The notes beneath the pieces were generated by a model. It was not told the DNA's origin and made no database searches. It worked only from the letters and a program-made list of their open reading frames with translations. The position numbers and the translations under genes were made by a program. From an uncultured Eisenbergiella sp. (GTDB lineage: Bacteria; Bacillota; Clostridia; Lachnospirales; Lachnospiraceae), in contig CANQTI010000042.1 in the NCBI GenBank assembly GCA_947626725.1, positions 1 through 11,702 of the forward strand: 11,702 nt of DNA, written 5' to 3'. Shown here piece after piece: positions 1-6,405 of the stretch (the stretch's first letter is position 1; each line of letters opens with the position of its first letter).

Positions 1-814
1 CCTGAAACTCCCTGTTCAGGCTCTCGTATTTTCCGACACAGATGCCATGGAACGCAAGCAGCCCGTATTTGACATCGGTGTCCAGCGACGAGACAAAATT
101 CCGAATCCTGAGAATCTCTTCCGGGGTATCGTTAAACCCCGGAACAACAGGCGTATGGATCACGAGCCGCTTCTTCTGCTGTGCCAGCCTCGCGATATTC
201 TCGAGAATCCGCTCATTTGCCGCTCCCGTCGCTTCCCGGTGCTTCTCAGAGTCCATCGTCTTGATATCGCAGATGAAACAGTCGCAGAAATCCCCTATCG
301 TTTCGAAATTTTCCCACGGAACGCAGGCCGCCGTTTCAACGGCTGTCGATATCCCTTCTTCCCTGCATCGCCTCATCACCTCCGCCACGAACTGCGGCTG
401 CAAAAGCGGCTCGCCGCCGGAAAAAGTGACCCCTCCGCCGGAGCGCCGGAAGATTTCCCTGTCCTTCATCAGCTTCCCGAACAGCTCCTCGACCGAAATG
501 TCATACCCTGCGGCGACCCTCGCTTCACTCCAGCAGACGTCGACGCACCTGCCGCATTTGATACACCGATCCGTGAAAAGAGCCGTCGTCCTCCCGTCTC
601 CCGCAGGACATACCTTCGCGCATTCGCCGCATCGGATGCACTTATGCGGAAAAAACTGCATCGACCATTCGCGGTCGTGAGATTCCGGATTGTGACACCA
701 GTAACAGCGCAGATTGCAGCCCTTCATGAAAACCACTGTGCGCAGCCCGTCTCCGTCGTGAATCGAAAAAGGCTGTATGTTGAATACCTTTCCCCGCATG
801 TCTCCCTCTTTCAT
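1..814 (-). CDS. Glycyl-radical enzyme activating protein (radical SAM), 3' end cut by window
   Basis: This activase would use S-adenosylmethionine and a [4Fe-4S] cluster to place a glycyl radical on a partner enzyme of the pyruvate formate-lyase superfamily in the cytoplasm. It shows the radical SAM motif CNLRCYWC (Cys33, Cys37, Cys40), then two ferredoxin-type cysteine sets (CIRCGECAKVC at 59-69 and CIKCGRCVDVC at 84-94), then GGGVTFSGGEP at 126-136. The two extra clusters mark the branch that activates non-PFL glycyl radical enzymes rather than plain PflA. 271 codons are visible; the family is about 300 residues, so roughly 30 C-terminal residues lie outside. I chose ATG 814, with GGGAAAG nine bases upstream. 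ATG 799 is in frame, but its GAGGGAG lies too close. The partner enzyme is not in the window and may lie beyond the left edge. Its substrate cannot be told from this gene. Confidence 0.93.
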   Translation of the reverse strand, partial: MKEGDMRGKVFNIQPFSIHDGDGLRTVVFMKGCNLRCYWCHNPESHDREWSMQFFPHKCIRCGECAKVCPAGDGRTTALFTDRCIKCGRCVDVCWSEARVAAGYDISVEELFGKLMKDREIFRRSGGGVTFSGGEPLLQPQFVAEVMRRCREEGISTAVETAACVPWENFETIGDFCDCFICDIKTMDSEKHREATGAANERILENIARLAQQKKRLVIHTPVVPGFNDTPEEILRIRNFVSSLDTDVKYGLLAFHGICVGKYESLNREFQ

Positions 815-864
815 ACTCTGACGCTTTCCCCGATAACCCTTTCGTGCGATTTACAGTTTTCTTC

Positions 865-894
865 ATTATAAAACGATGTACATTTCTATGCCAT
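865..894 (-). promoter_or_regulatory. Candidate promoter of the activase gene
   Basis: On the minus strand a perfect TATAAT (865-870) lies 18 bp downstream of ATGGCA (889-894, four of six matches to TTGACA). Transcription would start near 857, giving a leader of about 43 nt. A second TATAAT sits at 901-906 but has no convincing -35 partner. Confidence 0.5.
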
Positions 895-959
895 GGAAAT
901 ATTATAGCTCTTCCTGTACTTTTTTGCTTTTTTACGCGCATTCGCAGGACATGTATCCA

Positions 960-988
960 TTGACTTTGTTAACAATAAATGTTAAAAT
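960..988 (+). promoter_or_regulatory. Promoter of the LacI-family gene with embedded palindrome
   Basis: TTGACT (960-965) and TAAAAT (983-988) are separated by exactly 17 bp, a good sigma-A promoter facing the regulator gene. The spacer holds the perfect 10-bp palindrome TTGTTAACAA (966-975), and a second TGTTAA starts at 980 and runs into the -10 box. An operator placed here would block polymerase, so autoregulation by the downstream LacI-family protein is the simplest reading (inference). Confidence 0.7.
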
Positions 989-1019
989 AATGAAAACTAT
1001 CAGCGCTACATTTCATCGT

Positions 1020-1074
1020 TTCCCGCCCGGCAGAACAGGCGGGAAGCCGCCGGGCAGACGCTTTTCGGCGTTTT
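1020..1074 (+). promoter_or_regulatory. Structured GC-rich leader of the LacI-family gene
   Basis: Between the predicted transcription start (about 995) and the gene, three hairpins can be drawn. The first pairs 1020-1027 with 1038-1045 (8 bp, perfect). The second pairs GCCCGGC 1025-1031 with GCCGGGC 1049-1055. The third pairs CGCCG 1048-1052 with CGGCG 1066-1070 and is followed by TTTT (1071-1074). The second excludes both others, while the first and third can coexist, as in an attenuator. The last stem is short, so termination is doubtful. Confidence 0.3.
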
Positions 1075-1104
1075 CCGCGGCATAACAGAATCAGGAGGGG
1101 TTTC

Positions 1105-2145
1105 ATGCCAAAAGTTACTATGCAGGACATCGCCGACGCTGTCGGCACATCGCGCATCACTGTCTGGAAGGCGTTCAATCACAAAACCGGCGTATCCGAA
1201 TCCGTGCGCCAGCAAATTCTTCGCGCTGCCGCCGATATGGGGTATCAGAAGCTTCCGGCGGAAATCTTCGGAGAGGTATCTCTGCAGCACAAGACGGTGT
1301 CTCTCATCGTTTCCAGGCCAGAAACCTCGATTTTCTGGACCAACATCATCCATGAAATCGCCAAGGAATTCTCCCGGCATGACATCGATCTGATCTATAC
1401 CTATGTCCCCCATATTTACCAGGAGGGCTATACTCTGCCCGCCACGCTGAGCAATGGCGGCGTCAGCGGCTGCATCATTCTGAACGTCTACGACAGGGAA
1501 ATTCTGGAGTTGATCAACAACCTTTCCATCCCCCGCGTCTTTTTGGATACCACAGCGGATACGCCCCGCTTCATTCCCCACGGGGATCTGATCCTGCTGG
1601 AGGGGCGGGAAACCATACGCATCCTGACAGATTATATCATCCGCTGCGGCCACACCGTTCTCGGCTTTATCGGCGATATTCATTATGCCAGGACCAATTT
1701 CCTGCGCTACGAAGGTTTCCTGGATGCCATGCGGGAACACCGCCTCGCCGTAGATCCGGCCCACTGTCTGTGTACCTCCCTGGGCTTCGATTCCCATGAA
1801 GAGCAGATCAATGCTTTTCTGAACAGCCTGGACAGTCTCCCTCAGGGCTTTATTTGCGTCAGCGATTATACCGCTTCCGTCACGCGTTCCTGTCTGCTGC
1901 AGCGAGGCCTGCGCGTTCCGGAGGACATCATCCTGACCGGCTATGACGGCAGCATGGAACCGCACAATCCCAAGTTCTGCGCCACCGTCCAGGTGAACAC
2001 AACCGCGCTGGGGCAGCGGCTTGCCATGCAGCTTCTCTACCGCATTGAAAATCCCCACGTTTCCAAAGACACCGTCCTGATCGAATCTCCCATCATCTAT
2101 CCCATCCCCTGTCCCCGGCGAACCGGGGCGGAGGGAGCGGCATAG
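1105..2145 (+). CDS. LacI-family transcriptional regulator
   Basis: This is a DNA-binding repressor or activator with a sugar-binding-protein-like effector domain. The N-terminal helix-turn-helix covers residues 3-25 (VTMQDIADAVGTSRITVWKAF), followed by the usual GVSESVRQQILRAAADMGY segment. The effector core runs from about 64 to 335 with typical strands (TVSLIVS, GCIILN, GFIGD, GFICVSD, ILTGYD). The length of 346 residues is normal. The start is fixed by AGGAGGGG at 1093-1100, four bases before ATG. Two parts are atypical: the recognition region has TVWKAFN where most members have TVSRVLN, and the Y-x-P-N-x-x-A-R hinge helix is replaced by YQKLPAEIFGEVSLQ. This suggests a non-standard operator. 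The gene converges on the ABC importer genes and probably controls them and its own promoter (inference). The effector ligand is unknown. Confidence 0.93.
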   Translation: MPKVTMQDIADAVGTSRITVWKAFNHKTGVSESVRQQILRAAADMGYQKLPAEIFGEVSLQHKTVSLIVSRPETSIFWTNIIHEIAKEFSRHDIDLIYTYVPHIYQEGYTLPATLSNGGVSGCIILNVYDREILELINNLSIPRVFLDTTADTPRFIPHGDLILLEGRETIRILTDYIIRCGHTVLGFIGDIHYARTNFLRYEGFLDAMREHRLAVDPAHCLCTSLGFDSHEEQINAFLNSLDSLPQGFICVSDYTASVTRSCLLQRGLRVPEDIILTGYDGSMEPHNPKFCATVQVNTTALGQRLAMQLLYRIENPHVSKDTVLIESPIIYPIPCPRRTGAEGAA

Positions 2146-2191
2146 ACGCCGTCCGGCGCTCTGCACAAAACGCTGCGGCATCCTTCCGTCC

Positions 2192-2356
2192 GCTCAAACG
2201 GGCTGCCCGTTTTCACCGCCACGGCCTTCTGCCTGCTCAGACGGGCTGCCCGCTTTCATCGCCGCGGCCTTCTGCCTGCTCAGACGGGCTGCCCGCTTTT
2301 ACCGCCGCGGCCTTCTGCCCGCTCAAACGGGCTGCCGCTTTCGCTGCAGCCCGTTC
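2192..2356. repeat. 43-bp tandem repeat, about 3.8 copies
   Basis: Copies lie at 2192-2234, 2235-2277, 2278-2320 and a partial, diverged one from 2321. Each begins GCTCARACGGGCTGCC and carries a CGGGCTGCCCG near-palindrome; in copy 1 it extends to AACGGGC-T-GCCCGTT. Copies 2 and 3 also carry the palindrome GCCGCGGC (GCCACGGC in copy 1). The array fills the spacer between two convergent genes. The period is not a multiple of three, and I see no coding content. It is not CRISPR-like because there are no spacers. Confidence 0.9.
2326..2355. terminator. Hairpin between convergent genes, likely terminator
   Basis: AACGGGCTGC (2326-2335) pairs perfectly with GCAGCCCGTT (2346-2355). Read on the plus strand it is followed by pyrimidine-rich CTTCTTAGCTTCTTTC and would end the LacI-family transcript, although the T tract is interrupted. 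Read on the minus strand the loop folds further into GC-GAAA-GC, a GNRA tetraloop, but only TTT follows, so there it may act more as a 3'-end stabiliser of the importer mRNA. The hairpin sits in the last, diverged repeat copy. Confidence 0.6.
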
Positions 2357-2403
2357 TTCTTAGCTTCTTTCCCGCACGTTCCTTCGTGCAGATTTGACAT
2401 CCG

Positions 2404-4125
2404 TCACTCGATCCTCTCGGTGATACCGCAGATCTCCAAATACTTGTCAAGATTCAGCCCATCGAAACCGTCACAGTATGCCTGCCATACCGCATCATCA
2501 TTCACATCCAGTTCGCCTGTGCAGAACATGGCCTGCTGCTGTGCGTAGTAATCCCGAATGACCGTCGCCAGCTCGGAATAGGCCTCCACATCTTCCTGAC
2601 TCACCCAAAAGCTCTTGACGGGCACTTCGGTCAGATAAGGTTCATAAGTTGCGTTTGTCACTCCTTTTTCGTCGTATACTTCTTCATCTCTCGCATATTT
2701 GAAATCGGGCGGCAGGAACTTCGGCATCGACTGCGGCCAGCGATTTTGCCAGGCATACTTCTCCTGGTCTTCATCTGACATTCCTTCCGTTCCGATCTCA
2801 TAATATTTGCAGGGGATGTCCGCTGCCGTGGTCGTGAAGAATCCGGGTTCAGGCGCCTCGCCCTCCCGCCGAACCGTAACGCCGATGGGACCCGCGCCGC
2901 ACAGGATACCGTTCTCCAGAGCGAACGCGTTGTCGAACCAGCGCACGATGACCTCCGGATGCTCCGCGTTATCCGTAATGACGGCCTGCGTTCTGTAGGT
3001 AGAAACGCCGGTGCTGTACCTCAGCCAGCGGCCGCCCTGATCCGCGTTCAGCACAGGTACGTCCGTAAAATCGCCTTTCTTTCCGCCGGTATCAACGCCG
3101 CGGAATCCGGATCCATAGGCGATAGAGCAGCCGAACAGGTCACGGCTTCCTTTGCCGTTCCAGGTGGAGTTGTCCTGCGTAAAGAGCTCGCTGTCGATCA
3201 GGCCCTCATCATTCAGCCTGCTGAACCACTTCAGAAACTCTCTGTAACCGCTGCTTTCGCCCGCCCAGGCGGTCTCGCCGTCTTCCGTGACAGTGAAGCC
3301 TCTGTTGCTCATCGGCACGCCAAAATAACCGGCCATGGATTCCAAATGCTTATTATTGGAGTCCGCGGAGAAGGGGATCTCGTCGTTGGGGTCGCCGTTT
3401 CCGTTGGCATCCTGTTCCTTGAACGCTTTCAGAACGGCTTCGAACTCGTCCGTAGTGGTGGGGACATCCATTCCTACCCTCTCCAGCCAGCGCTCATTGA
3501 TATAAGGGCTGTACTCCACCTGCGTATCGGAACACACGTAAGGGATCGTGTAGATATGTCCGTCAGGGGCGGTCATCTCTTCGCGTACGCCGGGCAGATC
3601 CAGTATGGCGGAAATATTGGGCGCATACTTCTCGAACAATTCGTCCAGCGGGATAAAGACACCCTGCTGCACCCCGTAAGTCAGGATCATGCTGTCGGAC
3701 AGGATCCAGCCGCCGATCACATCCGCATAGTCGCCGGAGTTCAGATCCAAATTCATCCGCTCCGTCGCGGTCTCATAAGGATAGCCGCGGAAATCCACCT
3801 TCACGTTGGTCTGCTTCTCGAATTCCTCAAATGAGAGGAAATTACCCTCGGTGGAATCATCGCAGAACATGGAGAACGTGTAAGCCCCTTCGTCCACGAT
3901 CGGAAGACCCTCTGCATACATGATGCCGTCCACCTTCTCCCTGCCGTCCGTCTCCGCGGCGGCTTCCCCTGCGCCGCTCTCCGAGGCCTCGCTGTCGGAA
4001 CCAGCGCTCTCGGAGCCGGCGCTTCCGGCGCTGCTGTCAGATCCGGAGCTGCCGGAACCGCAGCCTGCCAGCGCGGTCACGACCATAACGGCTGTCAGCA
4101 ACACTGCTAGTAACTTTTTTTTCAT
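2404..4125 (-). CDS. Extracellular substrate-binding lipoprotein of a LplABC-type sugar ABC importer
   Basis: This lipid-anchored protein would capture the substrate at the outer membrane face and deliver it to the two permeases encoded just upstream. The N-terminus is a type II signal (MKKKLLAVLLTAVMVVTALAGC, lipobox LAGC, acylated Cys22), followed by a Ser/Gly/Glu-rich linker to about residue 62. The mature part is an extracellular solute-binding protein of family 1, LplA subgroup. It includes the DANGNGDPNDE loop (about 239-249), a calcium-loop-like motif common in this subgroup. An in-frame ATG at 4134 lies directly against AAAAGGAG with no spacing, so I chose ATG 4125, which has nine bases after GGAG. 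That gives 573 residues, typical of the subgroup. It lies 79 bp after the second permease and is probably in the same operon. The ligand is likely an oligosaccharide but cannot be read from the sequence. Confidence 0.93.
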   Translation of the reverse strand: MKKKLLAVLLTAVMVVTALAGCGSGSSGSDSSAGSAGSESAGSDSEASESGAGEAAAETDGREKVDGIMYAEGLPIVDEGAYTFSMFCDDSTEGNFLSFEEFEKQTNVKVDFRGYPYETATERMNLDLNSGDYADVIGGWILSDSMILTYGVQQGVFIPLDELFEKYAPNISAILDLPGVREEMTAPDGHIYTIPYVCSDTQVEYSPYINERWLERVGMDVPTTTDEFEAVLKAFKEQDANGNGDPNDEIPFSADSNNKHLESMAGYFGVPMSNRGFTVTEDGETAWAGESSGYREFLKWFSRLNDEGLIDSELFTQDNSTWNGKGSRDLFGCSIAYGSGFRGVDTGGKKGDFTDVPVLNADQGGRWLRYSTGVSTYRTQAVITDNAEHPEVIVRWFDNAFALENGILCGAGPIGVTVRREGEAPEPGFFTTTAADIPCKYYEIGTEGMSDEDQEKYAWQNRWPQSMPKFLPPDFKYARDEEVYDEKGVTNATYEPYLTEVPVKSFWVSQEDVEAYSELATVIRDYYAQQQAMFCTGELDVNDDAVWQAYCDGFDGLNLDKYLEICGITERIE

Positions 4126-4204
4126 TCTTTTCATCTCCTTTTCTTTTTTTATACCAAACGGCCCCCTTTGTTTCGCCGTATTGATACCTGAAATGTGAAA
4201 CGCT

Positions 4205-5131
4205 TCACCCTTTTATAGAACCGATCATCACACCCTTCACAAAATGCCGCTGAATGAACGGATACAAGATCAGGACCGGCACGCTGCTGATAATGATCAA
4301 GGAGTATTTCATAACCTCCATCGTCTTTTTCATTTCCTCCAGCGCCTTCTTCGCCTCCGGCGAGGTCGCTGTCTGAGACAGGGCGGCCTCGTTCGTAATC
4401 AGAATCCTTCTCAGAACGAGCTGCAGCGGGAACTTATCCTGATCCGATATGTAAAGCAGGGCGCTGAAATAGGAATTCCAATGGCCCACCCCGTAGTACA
4501 GCACCATAATGGCCACAATGGCGCCGGACAGCGGCAAGGCGACCTTAAAGAAAAATTTGCCGTGGGTACAGCCGTCGATCTCCCCTGCCTCATAGAGCTC
4601 TTCGGAAATATTGGTCTTGAAAAATGTCCTGGCAACGATCATATTGTAAACGCTCAGGCAGCCCGGCAGAATCAGCGACCACATGCTGTTGAGCAGATGC
4701 AGGTTTTTCACGACCAGGTATGTGGGGATCATGCCGCCGCCGAAGAACATGGTGATCATATAGAAGATGGTGACGACCTTCTTCCCCGCGAACTTATCCT
4801 TGGACAGCGCGTATGCGGTGGGAAGCGTCACGGCCAGGTTCGCCAGCACGCCGCATACCGTGTATACAATGGAATTGATGAAGCTGCGCACAATGGAACT
4901 GTCGCCCAGCACCATCGAATATCCCTTCAGGGTAAAGCCTATAGGCCGCCATATCACCTGACCGGCGGATACTGCCGTCGGATCGCTGAAGGAAGAAATG
5001 ATAACCCACCAGAGCGGATAAGCCACAATGAGAAAGATCAGGGTCAGAATGATGAAGACAACGGTATCAAAGATCACATCTTCCCTGCACCGTTTGATCT
5101 TTTTTTTCGGAGCCGCGTTTCCCTTTTTCAT
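4205..5131 (-). CDS. ABC sugar importer permease, LplC/YtcP type
   Basis: This is the second inner-membrane subunit of the importer. It has a basic cytoplasmic N-terminus (MKKGNAAPKKKIKR), a first membrane segment at about 22-47, several further segments, and the binding-protein-dependent transport (EAA) loop at about 178-202 (ELYEAGEIDGCTHGKFFFKVALPLS), which docks on the ATPase. The C-terminal sequence VPVLILYPFIQRHFVKGVMIGSIKG is typical of the YtcP/LplC (CUT1) subgroup. The length of 308 residues is normal. It starts 20 bp after the first permease gene, with an AAGGGGGG ribosome site about nine bases before ATG. A charged insert at about 255-275 (SPEAKKALEEMKKTMEVMK) precedes the last membrane segment, as often seen in this subgroup. 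Confidence 0.94.
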   Translation of the reverse strand: MKKGNAAPKKKIKRCREDVIFDTVVFIILTLIFLIVAYPLWWVIISSFSDPTAVSAGQVIWRPIGFTLKGYSMVLGDSSIVRSFINSIVYTVCGVLANLAVTLPTAYALSKDKFAGKKVVTIFYMITMFFGGGMIPTYLVVKNLHLLNSMWSLILPGCLSVYNMIVARTFFKTNISEELYEAGEIDGCTHGKFFFKVALPLSGAIVAIMVLYYGVGHWNSYFSALLYISDQDKFPLQLVLRRILITNEAALSQTATSPEAKKALEEMKKTMEVMKYSLIIISSVPVLILYPFIQRHFVKGVMIGSIKG

Positions 5132-5151
5132 GGTTCCATTCCCCCCTTCCC

Positions 5152-6099
5152 CTAAAACAGACTGGTGCCGGACAGCTTGTCCGAAGCTTTATTGACGATC
5201 GTCAGCAATATCAGATTTACCACCGTATTGAACAGGCCGATAGCGGAAGAATACGACATATTGTTGTCGAGCATACCGACCTTATAGGTATAAGTGGCGA
5301 TCAGTTCGGATACGGAAGCATTCAGGTCGTTCTGGAGCGCGTACGCCTTTTCAAAGCTGGAAGAGAGAATGCCGCCGCAGTCCATGATCAGCAGGATCGT
5401 CGCCGTCGGAAGGATCATGGGGAGATCTATATAACGGATCAGCTGGAACTTGGTGGCGCCGTCACATCTGGCCGACTCATGCAGTTCCGGACTGACACCG
5501 GAAAGCGCCGCGAAATAGATGACGGAGCTCCAGCCCATCCCCTGCCAGACACCGGACCAGACGTACAGATGTCTCCAGTACTCCTTTTTCGCCATAAAGT
5601 TGATCGCGTCCCCGCCAAACATCTTGATCACGGTGTTGATAACGCCGATGCTGGGCGATAAAAACAGGATCAGCATACCGCACATGACAACGGTAGAGAT
5701 AAAATGCGGCGCATAGGTGACGGCCTGAATCACTTTGCGGTATTTCGCATGCCGGAAAGAATTCAGCAGCAGCGCCAGAATGATCGGTACGGGGAAGGAA
5801 ACGATCAGGCCGTACAAATTCAAGATTATCGTATTCGACATCGTCCGCGAGAAATACGGAGAATTGAAGAAACGGATAAAATGGTGCAGACCCACCCATT
5901 CGCTTCCCCAGATGCCCGCTTTCGCATTGTATCTGCGGAACGCGATCTGCACGCCGTACATGGGAATATAGCTGAAAATAAACGTCAGCACCATTCCCGG
6001 AATACAGAACGTCCACAGGGACCAATCCTTTTTGAGCTGCTTCCAGAAGGAACGCCTCTTCGGCTGGATGGTCCCTGTATTCTTGTTCTTTGTCTTCAT
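5152..6099 (-). CDS. ABC sugar importer permease, LplB/YteP type
   Basis: This is the first inner-membrane subunit of the importer and the promoter-proximal gene of the transport set. A basic tail (to about residue 25) leads to a first membrane segment at about 28-52, with FCIPGMVLTFIFSYIPMYGVQIAF typical of the LplB/YteP subgroup. The EAA loop lies at about 208-227 (ESARCDGATKFQLIRYIDLP), with Cys where Ile is usual in the IDGA motif. The C-terminus (AIGLFNTVVNLILLTIVNKASDKLSGTSLF) is also characteristic. The length of 315 residues is normal. AAAGGAGGGG lies four bases before ATG 6099. No ATPase gene is present in the cluster. CUT1 importers of this type commonly share one MsmX/UgpC-like ATPase encoded elsewhere, which I infer here. 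Confidence 0.94.
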   Translation of the reverse strand: MKTKNKNTGTIQPKRRSFWKQLKKDWSLWTFCIPGMVLTFIFSYIPMYGVQIAFRRYNAKAGIWGSEWVGLHHFIRFFNSPYFSRTMSNTIILNLYGLIVSFPVPIILALLLNSFRHAKYRKVIQAVTYAPHFISTVVMCGMLILFLSPSIGVINTVIKMFGGDAINFMAKKEYWRHLYVWSGVWQGMGWSSVIYFAALSGVSPELHESARCDGATKFQLIRYIDLPMILPTATILLIMDCGGILSSSFEKAYALQNDLNASVSELIATYTYKVGMLDNNMSYSSAIGLFNTVVNLILLTIVNKASDKLSGTSLF

Positions 6100-6137
6100 A
6101 AAACCCCTCCTTTTTGTCCATGCATCAGTTACGTGCA

Positions 6138-6154
6138 GTTAACACATTGTTAAC
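6138..6154. promoter_or_regulatory. Candidate operator in the importer leader: GTTAACA-CAT-TGTTAAC
   Basis: This is a perfect 7-bp inverted repeat with a 3-bp centre, about 20 to 40 bases downstream of the predicted importer transcription start. A bound repressor here would act as a roadblock. It shares TTGTTAAC with the palindrome at the lacI-type promoter (966-973). A third GTTA starts at 6128, giving starts at 6128, 6138 and 6149, close to one DNA turn apart. Confidence 0.55.
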
Positions 6155-6182
6155 GTCGCCTGTTTCCTCCCCTATGTTTATG

Positions 6183-6190
6183 ACTATATC
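6183..6190 (-). promoter_or_regulatory. Extended -10 promoter of the ABC importer operon
   Basis: On the minus strand TATAGT (6183-6188) is preceded by TGA, giving the extended -10 form TGN-TATAGT. At 17-18 bp upstream the best -35 is poor (CTTCCA or TTCCAT), so the promoter either relies on the extended -10 or needs an activator. The predicted leader to ATG 6099 is about 77 nt. Confidence 0.6.
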
Positions 6191-6405
6191 ACAAGATTAA
6201 CATAAATGGAAGTCTTTTTTTATATTTTTCACACTTTTTTTCAAAAAAGAATCTTGATTTTTAAAATACCCTCGGCAGAATCATGAAAATAGAAAAGGTT
6301 TTCACAGAAATACTTTCCTTTTTTCACCTCTTCTGCGAAAATTAGTTTGTTAACTTTTGCTAACTATCCTTTGCGCATGCCCGACGCGGCCGCCGGTCAG
6401 ACCGT

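Larger units (their letters stand above)
6100..6405 (-). promoter_or_regulatory. AT-rich control region between the CBM9-like gene and the ABC importer
   Basis: These 306 bp hold no gene I can support. They contain the importer promoter (6183-6190), a dyad at 6138-6154, an imperfect inverted repeat flanking the -10 box (TATGTTTAT 6173-6181 and ATTAACATA 6196-6204), a T/A-rich block at about 6214-6262, and two phased motifs GTTAAC (6349-6354) and GCTAAC (6359-6364) just after the CBM9-like gene. No clear terminator follows that gene, so some read-through into the importer is possible. Confidence 0.7.

Noticed and set aside
47..871. 274-residue plus-strand open frame at the left end
   Set aside because: It is antisense to the radical SAM activase, whose cysteine motifs are unmistakable.
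1006..2181. 391-residue minus-strand open frame opposite the LacI-family gene
   Set aside because: It is longer than the sense gene but has no recognisable domain. The sense frame has a full HTH and effector domain, a good ribosome site and a promoter.
2192..2356. CRISPR array
   Set aside because: The copies are directly adjacent with no unique spacers, and no cas genes are present.
2959..3834. 291-residue plus-strand open frame within the lipoprotein gene
   Set aside because: Shadow frame; the minus-strand lipoprotein is clear.
6275..6336. GCAGAA ... TTCTGC inverted repeat in the importer upstream region
   Set aside because: Only 6 bp per arm, about 50 bp apart; no better than chance in this length.
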